From CAZEBW01 sp964510205 (GTDB lineage: Bacteria; Chloroflexota; Anaerolineae; VGOG01): 64,000 nucleotides of DNA. Positions 1 through 8,044 of the stretch are shown here, in pieces (position 1 is the first letter of the stretch; every line of letters starts with the position of its first letter). A program made the position numbers and the translations under genes. The notes beneath the pieces are model-generated. The model did no database searches, was not told the origin of the DNA, and saw only the letters and a list, made by a program, of their open reading frames with translations. Where the stretch lies: assembly GCA_964510205.1 (NCBI GenBank), contig CAZEBW010000008.1, positions 1 through 64,000 of the forward strand, given 5' to 3'.

Positions 1-8
1 CGCCCCGT

Positions 9-34
9 CCGGGTGGCGGGGACGCCACCCGGGA
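9..34 (-). terminator. Stem-loop downstream of dnaA
   Basis: A 10-bp inverted repeat (CCGGGTGGCG / CGCCACCCGG) with a 4-base loop lies just past the leftward dnaA stop codon. There is no T-run on the dnaA-sense side, so it may be a weak terminator or simply a palindromic repeat. Confidence 0.4.
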
Positions 35-56
35 GCAGAGTTTTCTCATCTACTGA

Positions 57-1457
57 TTATGTAGTGTTGCCATGGAGCATTTGCTGGATGGCTAGTACCT
101 CGCGGCGCAACATCTCATCTCGCTCTGTTTCGTCACGGATCTTATTACAACCGTATAGCACAGTGGTATGATCTCTTTTTCCCAAGGCTTCCCCGATGCT
201 CGGAAAAGAAGCTTCTGTTTCTTGCCGGGCTATGTACATGGCAATCTGACGTGGTTTAGCCACTTCCTGTCTACGGCTTCGCCCCTTGAGGTCCTCCGGA
301 CTCAGGGAGTAGAAATCGGCTACAGCTTTGATCACCGACTCTGTGGTGCATTCTCGGGGACTGATGAGCATGCCTTGCAGGGCGGCGGCAGCCAACTCGA
401 CTGTCAGGGGCTGTCTTTTGGACATAGCTTCGGCCACCACCCGGTTCAGAGCCCCCTCTAGCTCCCGAACGTTGTTCATGAACCTGTGGGCGATGTGTTC
501 GATCACCTCGTCTGGGACAGGGATAGGTTTGGGCTCTCGCTTGAACTGCAAGATGGCGATGCGAGTTTCAAAATCTGGTGGTTGGATGTCGGCTATGAGC
601 CCGCCTTCGAAGCGAGAGCATAAGCGCTCCTCCAGGGTGAGGATGGCCTTAGGGGGGCGGTCGCTGGAGATGACGATTTGCTTGTCGGAACCCTGGAGGG
701 CGTTAAAGGTGTGGAAGAACTCCTCTTGAGTGCTCTCCTTGCCGGCGATGAAGTGAATGTCATCCAGCAGCAGCACGTCTATGGTACGGTACTTATTTCT
801 AAAAGCTTCGGTGCTGTGGGTACGGATGGCGTTAATCAGTTCATTGGTGAACTTCTCGGAGGTGGCGTAGAGCACGCAGTGGCCTTTGTCTCGGCAGGCG
901 TGGCCCAACGCCTGCATGAGGTGCGTCTTGCCCAAACCCGCGCCTCCGTAGAGGAAGAGGGGGTTGTAGGCTTTGGCCGGAGGATTCTCAGCCACTGCCA
1001 GAGCGGCAGCGTGCGCCAGGCGGTTGTTGGAGCCAATGACGAAAGTGGAGAAGGAGTATCTGGGATTGAGCATCGTTGGCGTGGGACTCTGGGCGGCGGC
1101 TTCTTGGGTCTGGCGAACCGAGGGTTTCAGCAGGGGCGGAGGGTTATCCTCTTGGAGGGTTTTTGTGTCGAGGATGAATTTCACTTCTACCGTGCGATTC
1201 ACAATGCCCGCCAGAGTGCGCTTGATGATGGCCATCAGTCGGTTCTCAAGCCAATCTTTGGCGTAGGCGTTGTGCACCCCGACAATGAGAGTACCATCCT
1301 CATAGGAGATGGCCCTGGTGTTCTTAAGCCAGGTATCGAAGGTGGGCCTGGTCATTTGCAGTTGTAATTCACCTAGTGCTGCTTGCCAGATTTGATCGGC
1401 TTTCATGCCGTCTAGTGTTGCCCTTTCACTCATGTGATGATGGGTTGACTGAGCCAC
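57..1457 (-). CDS. dnaA: Chromosomal replication initiator DnaA
   Basis: DnaA is the AAA+ ATPase that binds DnaA boxes and melts the chromosomal origin. The 466-residue product has domain I near residues 20-90, a short proline-containing linker, Walker A GGAGLGKTH at about 171-179, Walker B LLLDDIHF, and the C-terminal DnaA-box-binding signature KRDHTTVLYGCNKI. Length and domain order are normal for the family. The start is uncertain: GTG at 1457 or ATG at 1433 (giving MSERATL), and neither has a good Shine-Dalgarno sequence. It is not next to dnaN or gyrB and is transcribed away from spoVS. The 412-bp divergent gap upstream is AT-rich but shows no cluster of canonical TTATCCACA boxes, so this need not be the origin. 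Confidence 0.98.
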   Translation of the reverse strand: MAQSTHHHMSERATLDGMKADQIWQAALGELQLQMTRPTFDTWLKNTRAISYEDGTLIVGVHNAYAKDWLENRLMAIIKRTLAGIVNRTVEVKFILDTKTLQEDNPPPLLKPSVRQTQEAAAQSPTPTMLNPRYSFSTFVIGSNNRLAHAAALAVAENPPAKAYNPLFLYGGAGLGKTHLMQALGHACRDKGHCVLYATSEKFTNELINAIRTHSTEAFRNKYRTIDVLLLDDIHFIAGKESTQEEFFHTFNALQGSDKQIVISSDRPPKAILTLEERLCSRFEGGLIADIQPPDFETRIAILQFKREPKPIPVPDEVIEHIAHRFMNNVRELEGALNRVVAEAMSKRQPLTVELAAAALQGMLISPRECTTESVIKAVADFYSLSPEDLKGRSRRQEVAKPRQIAMYIARQETEASFPSIGEALGKRDHTTVLYGCNKIRDETERDEMLRREVLAIQQMLHGNTT

Positions 1458-1869
1458 CCGTGGCCGTCTTCAACTCGGAATGATCTCGCGCACGAAGTCT
1501 CGTCGGGGATAGAATAGACGCCCAACGATGGCTAGAGCGTCTTTGCTCGAACGTCCAGGGCCTTCACAGAGGTACCATAGAGCTTGAGAGGTGCTGTTTG
1601 GTGCAATTTAGAGCACGGGGTGTTACAGTTGGAAGCTAGATTCACACAGTGTTTTCGAAAAGTGGGGACGACTCACAATCGAAGATATTCTACCAGAAAT
1701 CTTTTTTTTTGGCAACGGATTTTAGACCAGTAATATTAAAGTCTAGAATCTTTTAAGAATATTTATGTCAGAATTATGGGGAGTGCACAGCTTGCTTACA
1801 TTGTGATAATCGTGTAAAATATACTGGGGAGAGGAAGGGTACTCGTTGTGGCTACGGTGGGAGGCAAGC
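1458..1869. other. Divergent dnaA-spoVS intergenic region
   Basis: This 412-bp gap has an AT-rich core at about 1690-1770 that includes a T8 tract. It carries the likely spoVS promoter at its right end. I see no RNA gene, no ORF with family resemblance and no convincing DnaA-box array, only loose matches such as TTATCACAA on the minus strand near 1803. Confidence 0.6.
1792..1820 (+). promoter_or_regulatory. Probable sigma70 promoter for spoVS-PHP
   Basis: TTGCTT (1792-1797), a 17-bp spacer and TAAAAT (1815-1820) lie 50 bp before the spoVS start. The -10 and -35 each match consensus at four or more positions. An overlapping TATACT is also possible. Confidence 0.55.
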
Positions 1870-2130
1870 ATGGGAATCCTCAGAGTGTCGGCGAGATCAA
1901 GGTCCACGGCAGTGGCGGGAGCGATTGCCGGAACAGTTCGGGAGAGCGGACGAGCAGAGGCTCAGGCGATTGGAGCAGGAGCGGTGAACCAGGCCGTCAA
2001 AGCGGTGGCCATCGCCAGGGGGTATCTGGCTCTCGACGGGATAGACGTGGTCTGTCTTCCCGTTTTCACCGAGGTGGAGATCGAGGGTCAAGAGCGCACG
2101 GCCATGAAGTTGGTCGTGGAGCCCCGATGA
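1870..2130 (+). CDS. spoVS: Stage V sporulation protein S family
   Basis: SpoVS is a small Alba-like protein proposed to bind nucleic acids. It affects sporulation in Bacillus but occurs widely in non-sporulating bacteria, where its role is unclear. The 86-residue product (MGILRVSARSRSTAVAGAIAG start) has the family's usual length and conserved pattern throughout, ending in TEVEIEGQERTAMKLVVEP. ATG at 1870 is preferred over TTG at 1846 because GGGAGG sits at the right distance upstream. It overlaps the PHP gene by 4 bp (ATGA), so the two are probably translationally coupled. Confidence 0.9.
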   Translation: MGILRVSARSRSTAVAGAIAGTVRESGRAEAQAIGAGAVNQAVKAVAIARGYLALDGIDVVCLPVFTEVEIEGQERTAMKLVVEPR

Positions 2131-2954
2131 TCAGCCGCGTTGACTTGCACCTGCATACCACTGCTTCCGATGGTCAGTTTTCGCCCTCTGAATTGGTGGC
2201 TATGGCGCTGGAAGGCGGCCTTCTGACCATTGCCATCACCGACCATGACACGACGGCGGGCATTGACGAGGCATTGGAGGCAGCCAGAGGCACGGGGCTC
2301 GAAGTCATCCCTGGCGTGGAGATTAGCTGCGACGTGCCCCGCGAAGAGGTGCACCTGTTGGGGTACTACCTCGACCATCACCACCCGACCCTGCAGGGGA
2401 AGCTGCGCGCCATGCGCGATGCCCGCCTCCAACGGGCCAAGGGGATGCTGGCCAAGCTGGAGGCTCTGGGATTCCCACTACCCTGGGAGATGGTGGCCGA
2501 GTTGGCGGGAGAGGGCTCCGTTGGCCGTCCGCACATCGCCCAGGCGATGTTCAAGATGGGACACGTGGCTTCCACTGACGAGGCTTTCGATCTGTACATC
2601 GGGCGCAACGGCCCCGCCTACGTGGAACGCTACAAGATCAGCCCTTCAGCCGCCGTAGCTTTGGTCAAGGAGGCGCGGGGGTTGCCTGTGTTGGCCCATC
2701 CCCTCAGGGTAACGCATTTCTTGCCTTCTTTGCTAGAAGCCGGGCTGGTGGGTCTGGAGGCGTACTACAACGGCTATTCGCCTGAGGAGATGCGGGGCTT
2801 GGCTGCTCTGGCCCGCAAATTCGACCTGATAGCCACGGGGGGGAGCGATTTCCACGGCCCGGATGTGTTGGACACGGTGGGAATGGGAGGGGCGCCGGTG
2901 CCTATGGAGTCGGTGGAACGCCTGCGTGCGCTGGCAAGAGAGGAGTGGAGCTAG
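2127..2954 (+). CDS. PHP-domain metal-dependent phosphoesterase
   Basis: The 275-residue protein belongs to the PHP family of TrpH/YciV type, whose characterised members hydrolyse 3',5'-bisphosphonucleotides or short RNA 5' ends. Visible metal-binding motifs are DLHLHTTASDG near the N terminus, ITDHDT, GVEIS, the HPL motif near residue 190, and SDFHG near the C terminus. The ATG overlaps the spoVS stop (ATGA). Its TAG stop overlaps the convergent ricT stop in a shared CTAG. Substrate cannot be assigned from sequence. Confidence 0.88.
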   Translation: MISRVDLHLHTTASDGQFSPSELVAMALEGGLLTIAITDHDTTAGIDEALEAARGTGLEVIPGVEISCDVPREEVHLLGYYLDHHHPTLQGKLRAMRDARLQRAKGMLAKLEALGFPLPWEMVAELAGEGSVGRPHIAQAMFKMGHVASTDEAFDLYIGRNGPAYVERYKISPSAAVALVKEARGLPVLAHPLRVTHFLPSLLEAGLVGLEAYYNGYSPEEMRGLAALARKFDLIATGGSDFHGPDVLDTVGMGGAPVPMESVERLRALAREEWS

Positions 2955-3775
2955 CTTCGGCCGCGATGCGATTTCCTGATATCTTTCACATCTTTGGCCG
3001 GAAGCTCGACGGTCGCTCCGCTCTCTAGTTCCACATTGACCGTTTCTTTGAGGATATTGATGCCGGTTACCTTGCCTCGGCCGTAGGGGGTGTTCACCTT
3101 TTTCCCCTTCCGAGGCAGTTTCTTTTTGACGTCAGCGTAATAATCGTTTTCGTATCTCAGGCAGCAGAACAAACGCCCACACAGCCCCGATATCTCCATC
3201 GGGCTGAGGGGCAGGTCCTGTCGTTTGGCCATTTTGATGGACACCGGAGTGAAGTCGGTGAGGAAAGAAATGCAGCACAGGCGGCGCCCGCAACGCCCCA
3301 CGCCCCCCATCAGCTTGGCCTCATCGCGCACCCCCACCTGCCTCAGTTCGATCTTCGTCTCTAGGGTCTGGGCCAGATCTCGCACCAGATCTCGGAAGTC
3401 TACTCGCTTTTCGGCCACGAAGTAGAAAGCTAGGTGGCTGCCATCGAAGTTGTATTCAGCCTTGATTACCTTCATGGGCAGACCGTACTCAGCCACCTTT
3501 TCGCGGCATACCTCCAGGGCCTCGGGCTCGAGGCTGCGATAATGCTCCATCTGGACCAAGTCCCAGGCGTCGGCCTTGCGAACGATGCCCTTCAGCTTGC
3601 TGATCACCTCGTCCTCCGACACCTCTTTAGGCGCTATGGCAACCTCCGCTGCTTCCCGACCTCGCGCCGTCTCCACGATGACGTAATCGCCGGCTTCCAG
3701 ATCCTCGAAGCCGGTGGGGTCGAAATAGTAGATTTTGTTGACTGGCTTAAAACGAATTCCAACTATCTTTGGCAT
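2951..3775 (-). CDS. ricT: PSP1-domain protein RicT (YaaT)
   Basis: PSP1/RicT proteins are cytoplasmic. In Bacillus RicT works with RicA and RicF in a complex carrying 4Fe-4S clusters that promotes RNase Y-dependent mRNA maturation. The 274-residue product shows the conserved core LMGGVGRCGRRLCC and SGLCGRLFCCLRYE, with paired cysteines that fit the family. It lies downstream of holB on the same strand, the usual order in Gram-positive bacteria. The C-terminal ~50 residues form a KOW-like basic tail. The start ATG at 3775 is preceded by a purine-rich site. Confidence 0.92.
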   Translation of the reverse strand: MPKIVGIRFKPVNKIYYFDPTGFEDLEAGDYVIVETARGREAAEVAIAPKEVSEDEVISKLKGIVRKADAWDLVQMEHYRSLEPEALEVCREKVAEYGLPMKVIKAEYNFDGSHLAFYFVAEKRVDFRDLVRDLAQTLETKIELRQVGVRDEAKLMGGVGRCGRRLCCISFLTDFTPVSIKMAKRQDLPLSPMEISGLCGRLFCCLRYENDYYADVKKKLPRKGKKVNTPYGRGKVTGINILKETVNVELESGATVELPAKDVKDIRKSHRGRS

Positions 3776-3889
3776 TTAATTCCCCTATCTTTAAGTTCCG
3801 TTTTGCAATGGTGACATGCGTTCCAAGGTCCGTCCCCTCGACAGCCCTCCGGCAAGCCGCGCCACCGGTCGGTTCAAGTCCGCTAAATC

Positions 3890-4873
3890 CTAAAGTCCGT
3901 TGTTGGGCAGGTTTAGCATCAGCACTTCCAGCGTCAGGCGGGTATTGGCGTTGTGTTCCAATCGCCAGGCGGCGGTTCGCAGGGCCTCCACAAAGTCCCG
4001 CACCTGACTCAGGCTGTATTGCTGTGCCTGTTTCCTCAAGGTGTTCTCCCGATCAATGTTGATGATCCCCACCGAACTGCTGCTGGCGGTTAGGAGCAGG
4101 TCTCTCCACCAACTGATCCACAGGGGGAGCAGGTCTGACGCAGCTCCGGCATGGCGGCTGATCTGTTCAGCATACTCCAGGCGTTCTACGCGCCCTTGGC
4201 TCAGCAGTTCCATCATTTCGTCGAGAAGTCTCTCCCGTTGGTCCAGGATGGCGTCGTCTTGGCTGGCTGTCACTGCCCAGCCCAGCCGCCCGCCGCAGAG
4301 ATGGGCCAAAAGCTCAGCTCGTTGGACATCCACCCCCCATCGCTCTTGGAGGACGTTTTGCACCGTTTCGGTGGCCAGGGGCCGCAGGTTGAGCACCTGG
4401 CAGCGGGAAACGGTGGTTGGCAAAAGCGCTTCGGCCTCATTAGCGGTAAGCATCAGGATCACGTTAGGTGGGGGTTCCTCCAATGTCTTGAGCAGACAGT
4501 TGGCGGCTTCGGGGGTGGCTTGCTCCATTTGCCGCACGATGTAGACCTTCCAGCGTCCCTCCAGAGGCGAGAGGGCCGCTTCGTGCCGCAGGGTTCGCAT
4601 CTGGTCTATCTTGAGCGTTCCGCCTTCGCCTTCGATGATCTGAACATCGGGGTGGTTGCCGTGGGCAATCTTGCTGCAAGACAGGCATTGGCCGCAGGGC
4701 TTCTCTCCATTGGTGTCACTGAGACAGTTCAGAGCTTGGGCGAAGTTAACGGCCAGCGACCGCTTGCCTATTTGGGGCGGGCCGGTCAGAAGATAAGCGT
4801 GGGCCACCCGCCCGTTTGCCAGCGCCCGTTTCAACAGATCCACCGCCCACTTGTGACCTACAACTTGCCACAT
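3890..4873 (-). CDS. holB: DNA polymerase III delta' subunit
   Basis: This clamp-loader subunit (about 327 aa) is an AAA+ protein. It has a P-loop-like GPPQIGKRSLA near residue 32, the zinc-binding cysteines around CGQCLSCSKI, and a sensor-type segment LLKTLEEPPPNVILML. The start is set at ATG 4873 (MWQVVGHKWAV) because GGGGAG lies just upstream; an extension to 4927 is unlikely. It is co-directional with ricT, with about 115 bp between them. Confidence 0.93.
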   Translation of the reverse strand: MWQVVGHKWAVDLLKRALANGRVAHAYLLTGPPQIGKRSLAVNFAQALNCLSDTNGEKPCGQCLSCSKIAHGNHPDVQIIEGEGGTLKIDQMRTLRHEAALSPLEGRWKVYIVRQMEQATPEAANCLLKTLEEPPPNVILMLTANEAEALLPTTVSRCQVLNLRPLATETVQNVLQERWGVDVQRAELLAHLCGGRLGWAVTASQDDAILDQRERLLDEMMELLSQGRVERLEYAEQISRHAGAASDLLPLWISWWRDLLLTASSSSVGIINIDRENTLRKQAQQYSLSQVRDFVEALRTAAWRLEHNANTRLTLEVLMLNLPNNGL

Positions 4874-4965
4874 AAGCTCCCCTCGACAGTCTACTTCACC
4901 GATATTGTACCATAGATTGCCGCTCATTCCAAATGGAGGCGCGTCATAGAGCTATCGCATTTGTC

Positions 4966-5065
4966 TAGACTTCCGAAGTTTGGGCCAAGTGCCCGTGTTA
5001 GGAGTCTGTCTCGTGTTGCCAAGAACCTTCAGAGCAGAAGCTATTCTGTAAACTTCGGAAGTCTA
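4966..5065. repeat. Short inverted-repeat element (TAGACTTCCGAAGTTT ends)
   Basis: Perfect 16-bp terminal inverted repeats bound a ~100-bp segment between holB and tRNA-Val. There is no ORF inside and no clear target duplication. It looks like a non-autonomous MITE or REP-type element. Confidence 0.7.
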
Positions 5066-5111
5066 ATCGTGCGCAACCTTCGATATGCGATTGCCCTGAC
5101 GCGCGTCAATT

Positions 5112-5139
5112 TTGCATTTTAGGGCATCTGTGGTATAAT
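5112..5139 (+). promoter_or_regulatory. Promoter of tRNA-Val
   Basis: TTGCAT (5112-5117), a 16-bp spacer and TATAAT (5134-5139) end 9 bp before the mature tRNA 5' end. Confidence 0.65.
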
Positions 5140-5148
5140 CTAATCAAT

Positions 5149-5222
5149 GGGCGGTTAGCTCAGTTGGCTAGAGTGCCACGTTGACATCGTGGAGGTCACT
5201 GGTTCGAGTCCAGTACCGCCCA
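5149..5222 (+). tRNA. tRNA-Val (anticodon GAC)
   Basis: A complete cloverleaf can be drawn. The acceptor stem is GGGCGGT/ACCGCCC with discriminator A. The D arm is GCTC...GAGT, the anticodon stem is CCACG/CGTGG with loop TTGACAT (anticodon GAC), and the T arm is ACTGG-TTCGAGT-CCAGT. The 3' CCA is not encoded. Length is 74 nt. Confidence 0.97.
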
Positions 5223-5246
5223 CTGGAGACTGGAGAGGTATAGAAC

Positions 5247-5543
5247 ATGGAAGAGGGGATGAGCAACGATAAAACGTTTGAGAAAAACGTCAGTCTGAAC
5301 ACTGAATTTACACGGTATGCACTTGAGCACCCCGATATTTTGGACCAGATACCGAACGGTGCAAGGCTGGTCTTCTTGCCCGAAGATGATCCAGAACTGT
5401 GTCAGATAAATCTTGAGATGGCGAAGGCACATCCAGACGGTGATAGACCCATAGCTTATATAAGGATGAAAGAAGTGCCTCAGGTCAGAACAGTGATGGT
5501 CACTGTTCCTGAGGTAGAGACTGTATCAGGGCATAGTGAATAA
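5247..5543 (+). CDS. Small DUF5647-like protein
   Basis: This 98-residue acidic protein of unknown function has the pattern LNTEFTRYALEHPDIL-dQIPNGA-LPEDDPEL-N-EMAK, which resembles the DUF5647 family often found near small toxin-like genes. No signal peptide or membrane segment is visible. GGAGAGG precedes ATG 5247 by about 9 nt; ATG 5259 is a weaker alternative. It lies immediately behind tRNA-Val, may be co-transcribed with it, and has no adjacent partner. Its function is not assignable. Confidence 0.7.
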   Translation: MEEGMSNDKTFEKNVSLNTEFTRYALEHPDILDQIPNGARLVFLPEDDPELCQINLEMAKAHPDGDRPIAYIRMKEVPQVRTVMVTVPEVETVSGHSE

Positions 5544-5556
5544 GCCAAAAAAGCGA

Positions 5557-5866
5557 TGACCAGGACGAGTACTTGAGGGTTGCGCTTCAGGGAGGAGGGG
5601 TCATGGACTGCAAGCCTCTTCAGCGGCGAACTCAAGGAAAACCACCTGCGAGCTGGGCTCCGGAAAGGGGCAACGGATGCGAAGCGGATAAGCGGATTCG
5701 TTGTCCAGAGTAAGGAGCCACGGAGGCGTCCGTTAGCAGCCGGCAGAGGACGGCGGACTTAAGAAATGAGTGGGTTTTGCTGAATCCGTTTGTTTCCCAG
5801 TCCGTTGTTGAAACTGGGTGGAACCGCGTGAGCAGAACCTCTCGCCCCAAGGGTGAGGGGTTTTTT
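5557..5866 (+). promoter_or_regulatory. T-box leader controlling thrS
   Basis: The hallmark T-box TGGGTGGAACCGCG (5815-5828) pairs with an uncharged tRNA acceptor end in this riboswitch class. It precedes a terminator hairpin (5838-5866, CCTCTCGCCC / GGGTGAGGGG) and a T6 run. Stem I probably begins near 5557. Threonine codons ACC at 5641-5646 are plausible specifier triplets, which fits the downstream ThrRS gene. The exact 5' end and specifier were not folded computationally. Confidence 0.88.
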
Positions 5867-5872
5867 GTTTGG
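5838..5872 (+). terminator. T-box regulated terminator
   Basis: A ten-pair stem with two G-U pairs and a three-base loop is followed by TTTTTTG. It is the termination alternative of the T-box leader. Confidence 0.85.
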
Positions 5873-5907
5873 AGACCGTCTTCTCAAAAAATCGGGGCGA
5901 AGAAGCT

Positions 5908-5954
5908 GTAGGCCGAATTGGTAATTCGGCAGTCGAAATGCCATTTCGACCTAC
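5908..5954. repeat. Palindromic repeat (GTAGG...CCTAC)
   Basis: Two adjacent hairpins (GCCGAATTggtAATTCGGC and GTCGAAATgccATTTCGAC) are bracketed by GTAGG/CCTAC. The layout resembles the interior of the 101-bp MITE copies near 26.5, 36.1 and 52.3 kb, but without their ends. Confidence 0.6.
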
Positions 5955-6019
5955 ATTTCCCCCAAATATTGAGATGATACTTTGGAGACTGCTCGAATCT
6001 TGCCACGGAGGTGAGTGAC

Positions 6020-6082
6020 ATGACTGAAGACGACACTGGTACGGTGATGCTGTTCGGATTTACCAATCATTCGATCAATTAA
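6020..6082 (+). CDS. Possible 20-residue leader peptide upstream of thrS
   Basis: ATG 6020 follows a GGAGGTGAGTG ribosome site and opens a 20-codon frame (MTEDDTGTVMLFGFTNHSIN) that ends 11 bp before the thrS ATG. Four of its 20 residues are threonine. It lies after the T-box terminator, so it is translated only when the leader is antiterminated. It could be a coupling ORF, a Thr-sensing leader peptide, or chance; the strong ribosome site is the main support. Confidence 0.4.
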   Translation: MTEDDTGTVMLFGFTNHSIN

Positions 6083-6093
6083 GGAGGACGATC

Positions 6094-7851
6094 ATGGCTG
6101 ACAAACAAGAAGCAAATGACCTAGAAAGCCTGCGTCACTCGGCGTCCCACGTCATGGCCGAGGCGGTGCTGGCAATGTTCCCCGAAGCTAAGCTGGCCAT
6201 CGGACCGCCCATCGAGGACGGCTTCTACTACGACTTCGACTTGCCTCGCTCCTTGACGCCGGAGGACCTGGGGGAGATCGAGTCTCTCATGAGGGAGAGC
6301 ATCGAAGCGGAAAAGCCGTTTGTGCGCCGCGAGCTGTCCAGAGAGGAGGCTGAGGAGCTCTTCGCCGACCAGCCCTACAAGCTGGAGCTCATCGAGGAGA
6401 TGCCCGAAGGCGAGGTGATCTCGATCTATACGCACGATGGGTTCACCGATCTTTGCCGGGGGCCACATCTGGACAACACGGGCCAGATCAACCCTCGTGC
6501 CTTCAAGCTGCTCAGCATCGCCGGCGCCTTCTGGCGGGGCGACGAGCAGCGGCCCATGCTGCAGCGTATCTACGGCACGGCTTGGGCCACCAACGAGGAG
6601 CTGGAGGCCTACCTTCATAAGCTGGAGGAGATCAAGAAGCGCGATCATCGCCGGCTGGGCCAGGAGCTGGACCTCTTCAGCATCCACGATGAGGGCGGCC
6701 CAGGCCTGATCCACTGGCACCCCAAAGCGGGACGCATCCGCACCATCATCGAGGACTTCTGGCGCCAGGAGCATTACAAGGCCGGGTACGAGATCGTGTA
6801 CTCGCCGCACATCGGCAAGGCGTCGCTGTGGGAGACGAGTGGGCACCTGGATTTCTATCGGGAGAACATGTACTCGCCCATGGATATCGAGGGCCAAGAG
6901 TACTTCATCAAACCCATGAACTGCCCCTTCCACATCATGATCTACAAGACCAAGACGCGCAGCTACCGAGACCTGCCCCTTCGTTGGGCGGAGCTGGGCA
7001 CAGTCTACCGCTACGAGCGGAGCGGCGTTTTGCATGGGCTGCTGCGGGTGCGAGGGTTTACCCAGGACGACGCGCACATCGTCTGCACGCCAGACCAGAT
7101 TGAGGACGAGATTCTGAGTGTCCTGGACCTAACCGCCCATGTCTTGGGCGCCTTCGGTTTCACGGAGTACGAAATCGCTCTCTCGGTGCGGGATCCGGAG
7201 CACAAGGAGAAGTACATCGGCGACGACGCCACGTGGGAGATAGCGGAAGGGTCGCTGATCAAGGCGCTGGAACAGACGGACCTTTCTTACACGCGCATGG
7301 AAGGCGAAGCGGTCTTCTACGGCCCCAAGATTGACATCCACATCAAAGATGCCCTGGGTCGTCTGTGGCAGTGCACGACCATTCAGTTCGACTTCAACGT
7401 GCCAGAGCGCTTCGACATGACCTACGTGGGATCGGATGGGCAAGAGCATCGCCCCTACATGGTTCACCGCACGCTGCTAGGCTCCATGGAGCGCTTCTTC
7501 GGCGTCCTCATCGAACACTACAGCGGGGCCTTTCCAGTGTGGCTGGCGCCGGTGCAGGCCAGGCTCATCCCCATCACCGATCGCCACAACGACTACGCCT
7601 ATCAGGTTCGGGACCAGTTGAAGGAGGCGGGCTTGCGTGCCGAGGTGGACGATTCTAGTGAGCGCATGAGGGCCAAGATACGCCAGGCCCAACTGGAGAA
7701 GATACCCTACATGCTGGTTGTCGGGGATCGGGAAGCGGAGGAGGGGACGGTGTCCCTGCGCTTGCGCACCGAGGAGGACCTGGGACCGCGGACGGTGGCC
7801 GAGTTCATCGAAACAGCACAAAAGGCCATCGTCGAGAAGCGCGACATCTAG
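6094..7851 (+). CDS. thrS: Threonyl-tRNA synthetase
   Basis: This class II synthetase charges tRNA-Thr. The 585-residue protein begins directly at the editing/alanyl-like second domain (SLRHSASHVMAEAV), so it lacks the ~60-residue N-terminal TGS domain present in E. coli ThrS (642 aa). The editing-domain HSASH motif, the catalytic-core zinc ligand MNCPFH, MVHRTLLGSMERF and a C-terminal anticodon-binding domain are all visible. AAGGAGG precedes the ATG. It is controlled by the upstream T-box, and a strong hairpin terminator follows. Confidence 0.97.
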   Translation: MADKQEANDLESLRHSASHVMAEAVLAMFPEAKLAIGPPIEDGFYYDFDLPRSLTPEDLGEIESLMRESIEAEKPFVRRELSREEAEELFADQPYKLELIEEMPEGEVISIYTHDGFTDLCRGPHLDNTGQINPRAFKLLSIAGAFWRGDEQRPMLQRIYGTAWATNEELEAYLHKLEEIKKRDHRRLGQELDLFSIHDEGGPGLIHWHPKAGRIRTIIEDFWRQEHYKAGYEIVYSPHIGKASLWETSGHLDFYRENMYSPMDIEGQEYFIKPMNCPFHIMIYKTKTRSYRDLPLRWAELGTVYRYERSGVLHGLLRVRGFTQDDAHIVCTPDQIEDEILSVLDLTAHVLGAFGFTEYEIALSVRDPEHKEKYIGDDATWEIAEGSLIKALEQTDLSYTRMEGEAVFYGPKIDIHIKDALGRLWQCTTIQFDFNVPERFDMTYVGSDGQEHRPYMVHRTLLGSMERFFGVLIEHYSGAFPVWLAPVQARLIPITDRHNDYAYQVRDQLKEAGLRAEVDDSSERMRAKIRQAQLEKIPYMLVVGDREAEEGTVSLRLRTEEDLGPRTVAEFIETAQKAIVEKRDI

Positions 7852-7857
7852 ATAAGG

Positions 7858-7893
7858 AGACCCTTGGGGTTTCCTAAAAAACCCCAAGGGTCT
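7858..7893 (+). terminator. Terminator after thrS
   Basis: AGACCCTTGGGGTTT pairs with the complementary AAACCCCAAGGGTCT across a ~6-base loop. The T tract is inside the stem rather than after it, so it may work mainly on the opposite strand. Confidence 0.6.
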
Positions 7894-7908
7894 GAAGACG
7901 TTTGCGAT

Positions 7909-7937
7909 TTGACTTCTCTGCCTAAATGTGTTATATT
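7909..7937 (+). promoter_or_regulatory. Promoter of infC-rpmI-rplT
   Basis: TTGACT (7909-7914), a 17-bp spacer and TATATT (7932-7937). The transcript would have a ~100-nt leader containing a 9-bp hairpin (7957-7986, GGTCCAAAG/CTTTGGACC), a plausible site for feedback by IF3 or L20. Confidence 0.75.
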
Positions 7938-8044
7938 CATAGTCAGTTGGGCAGTTGGTCCAAAGCGCGTGTCTGGCCTTTGGACCGCTTGGCCATCGGA
8001 TCCATAGACCGTTTGACCATTAGATTAATCCACGAGGTGGCAGT

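Noticed and set aside
1458..1869. Chromosome origin next to dnaA
   Set aside because: The gap is AT-rich but has no array of TTATCCACA-type boxes, and dnaN, gyrB or rpmH are not adjacent.
5196..5432. 78-aa minus-strand ORF
   Set aside because: It overlaps the tRNA-Val gene and the better supported plus-strand DUF5647-like gene.
5580..5762. 60-aa ORF within the T-box leader
   Set aside because: It lies entirely inside the structured riboswitch, with no protein-like pattern.
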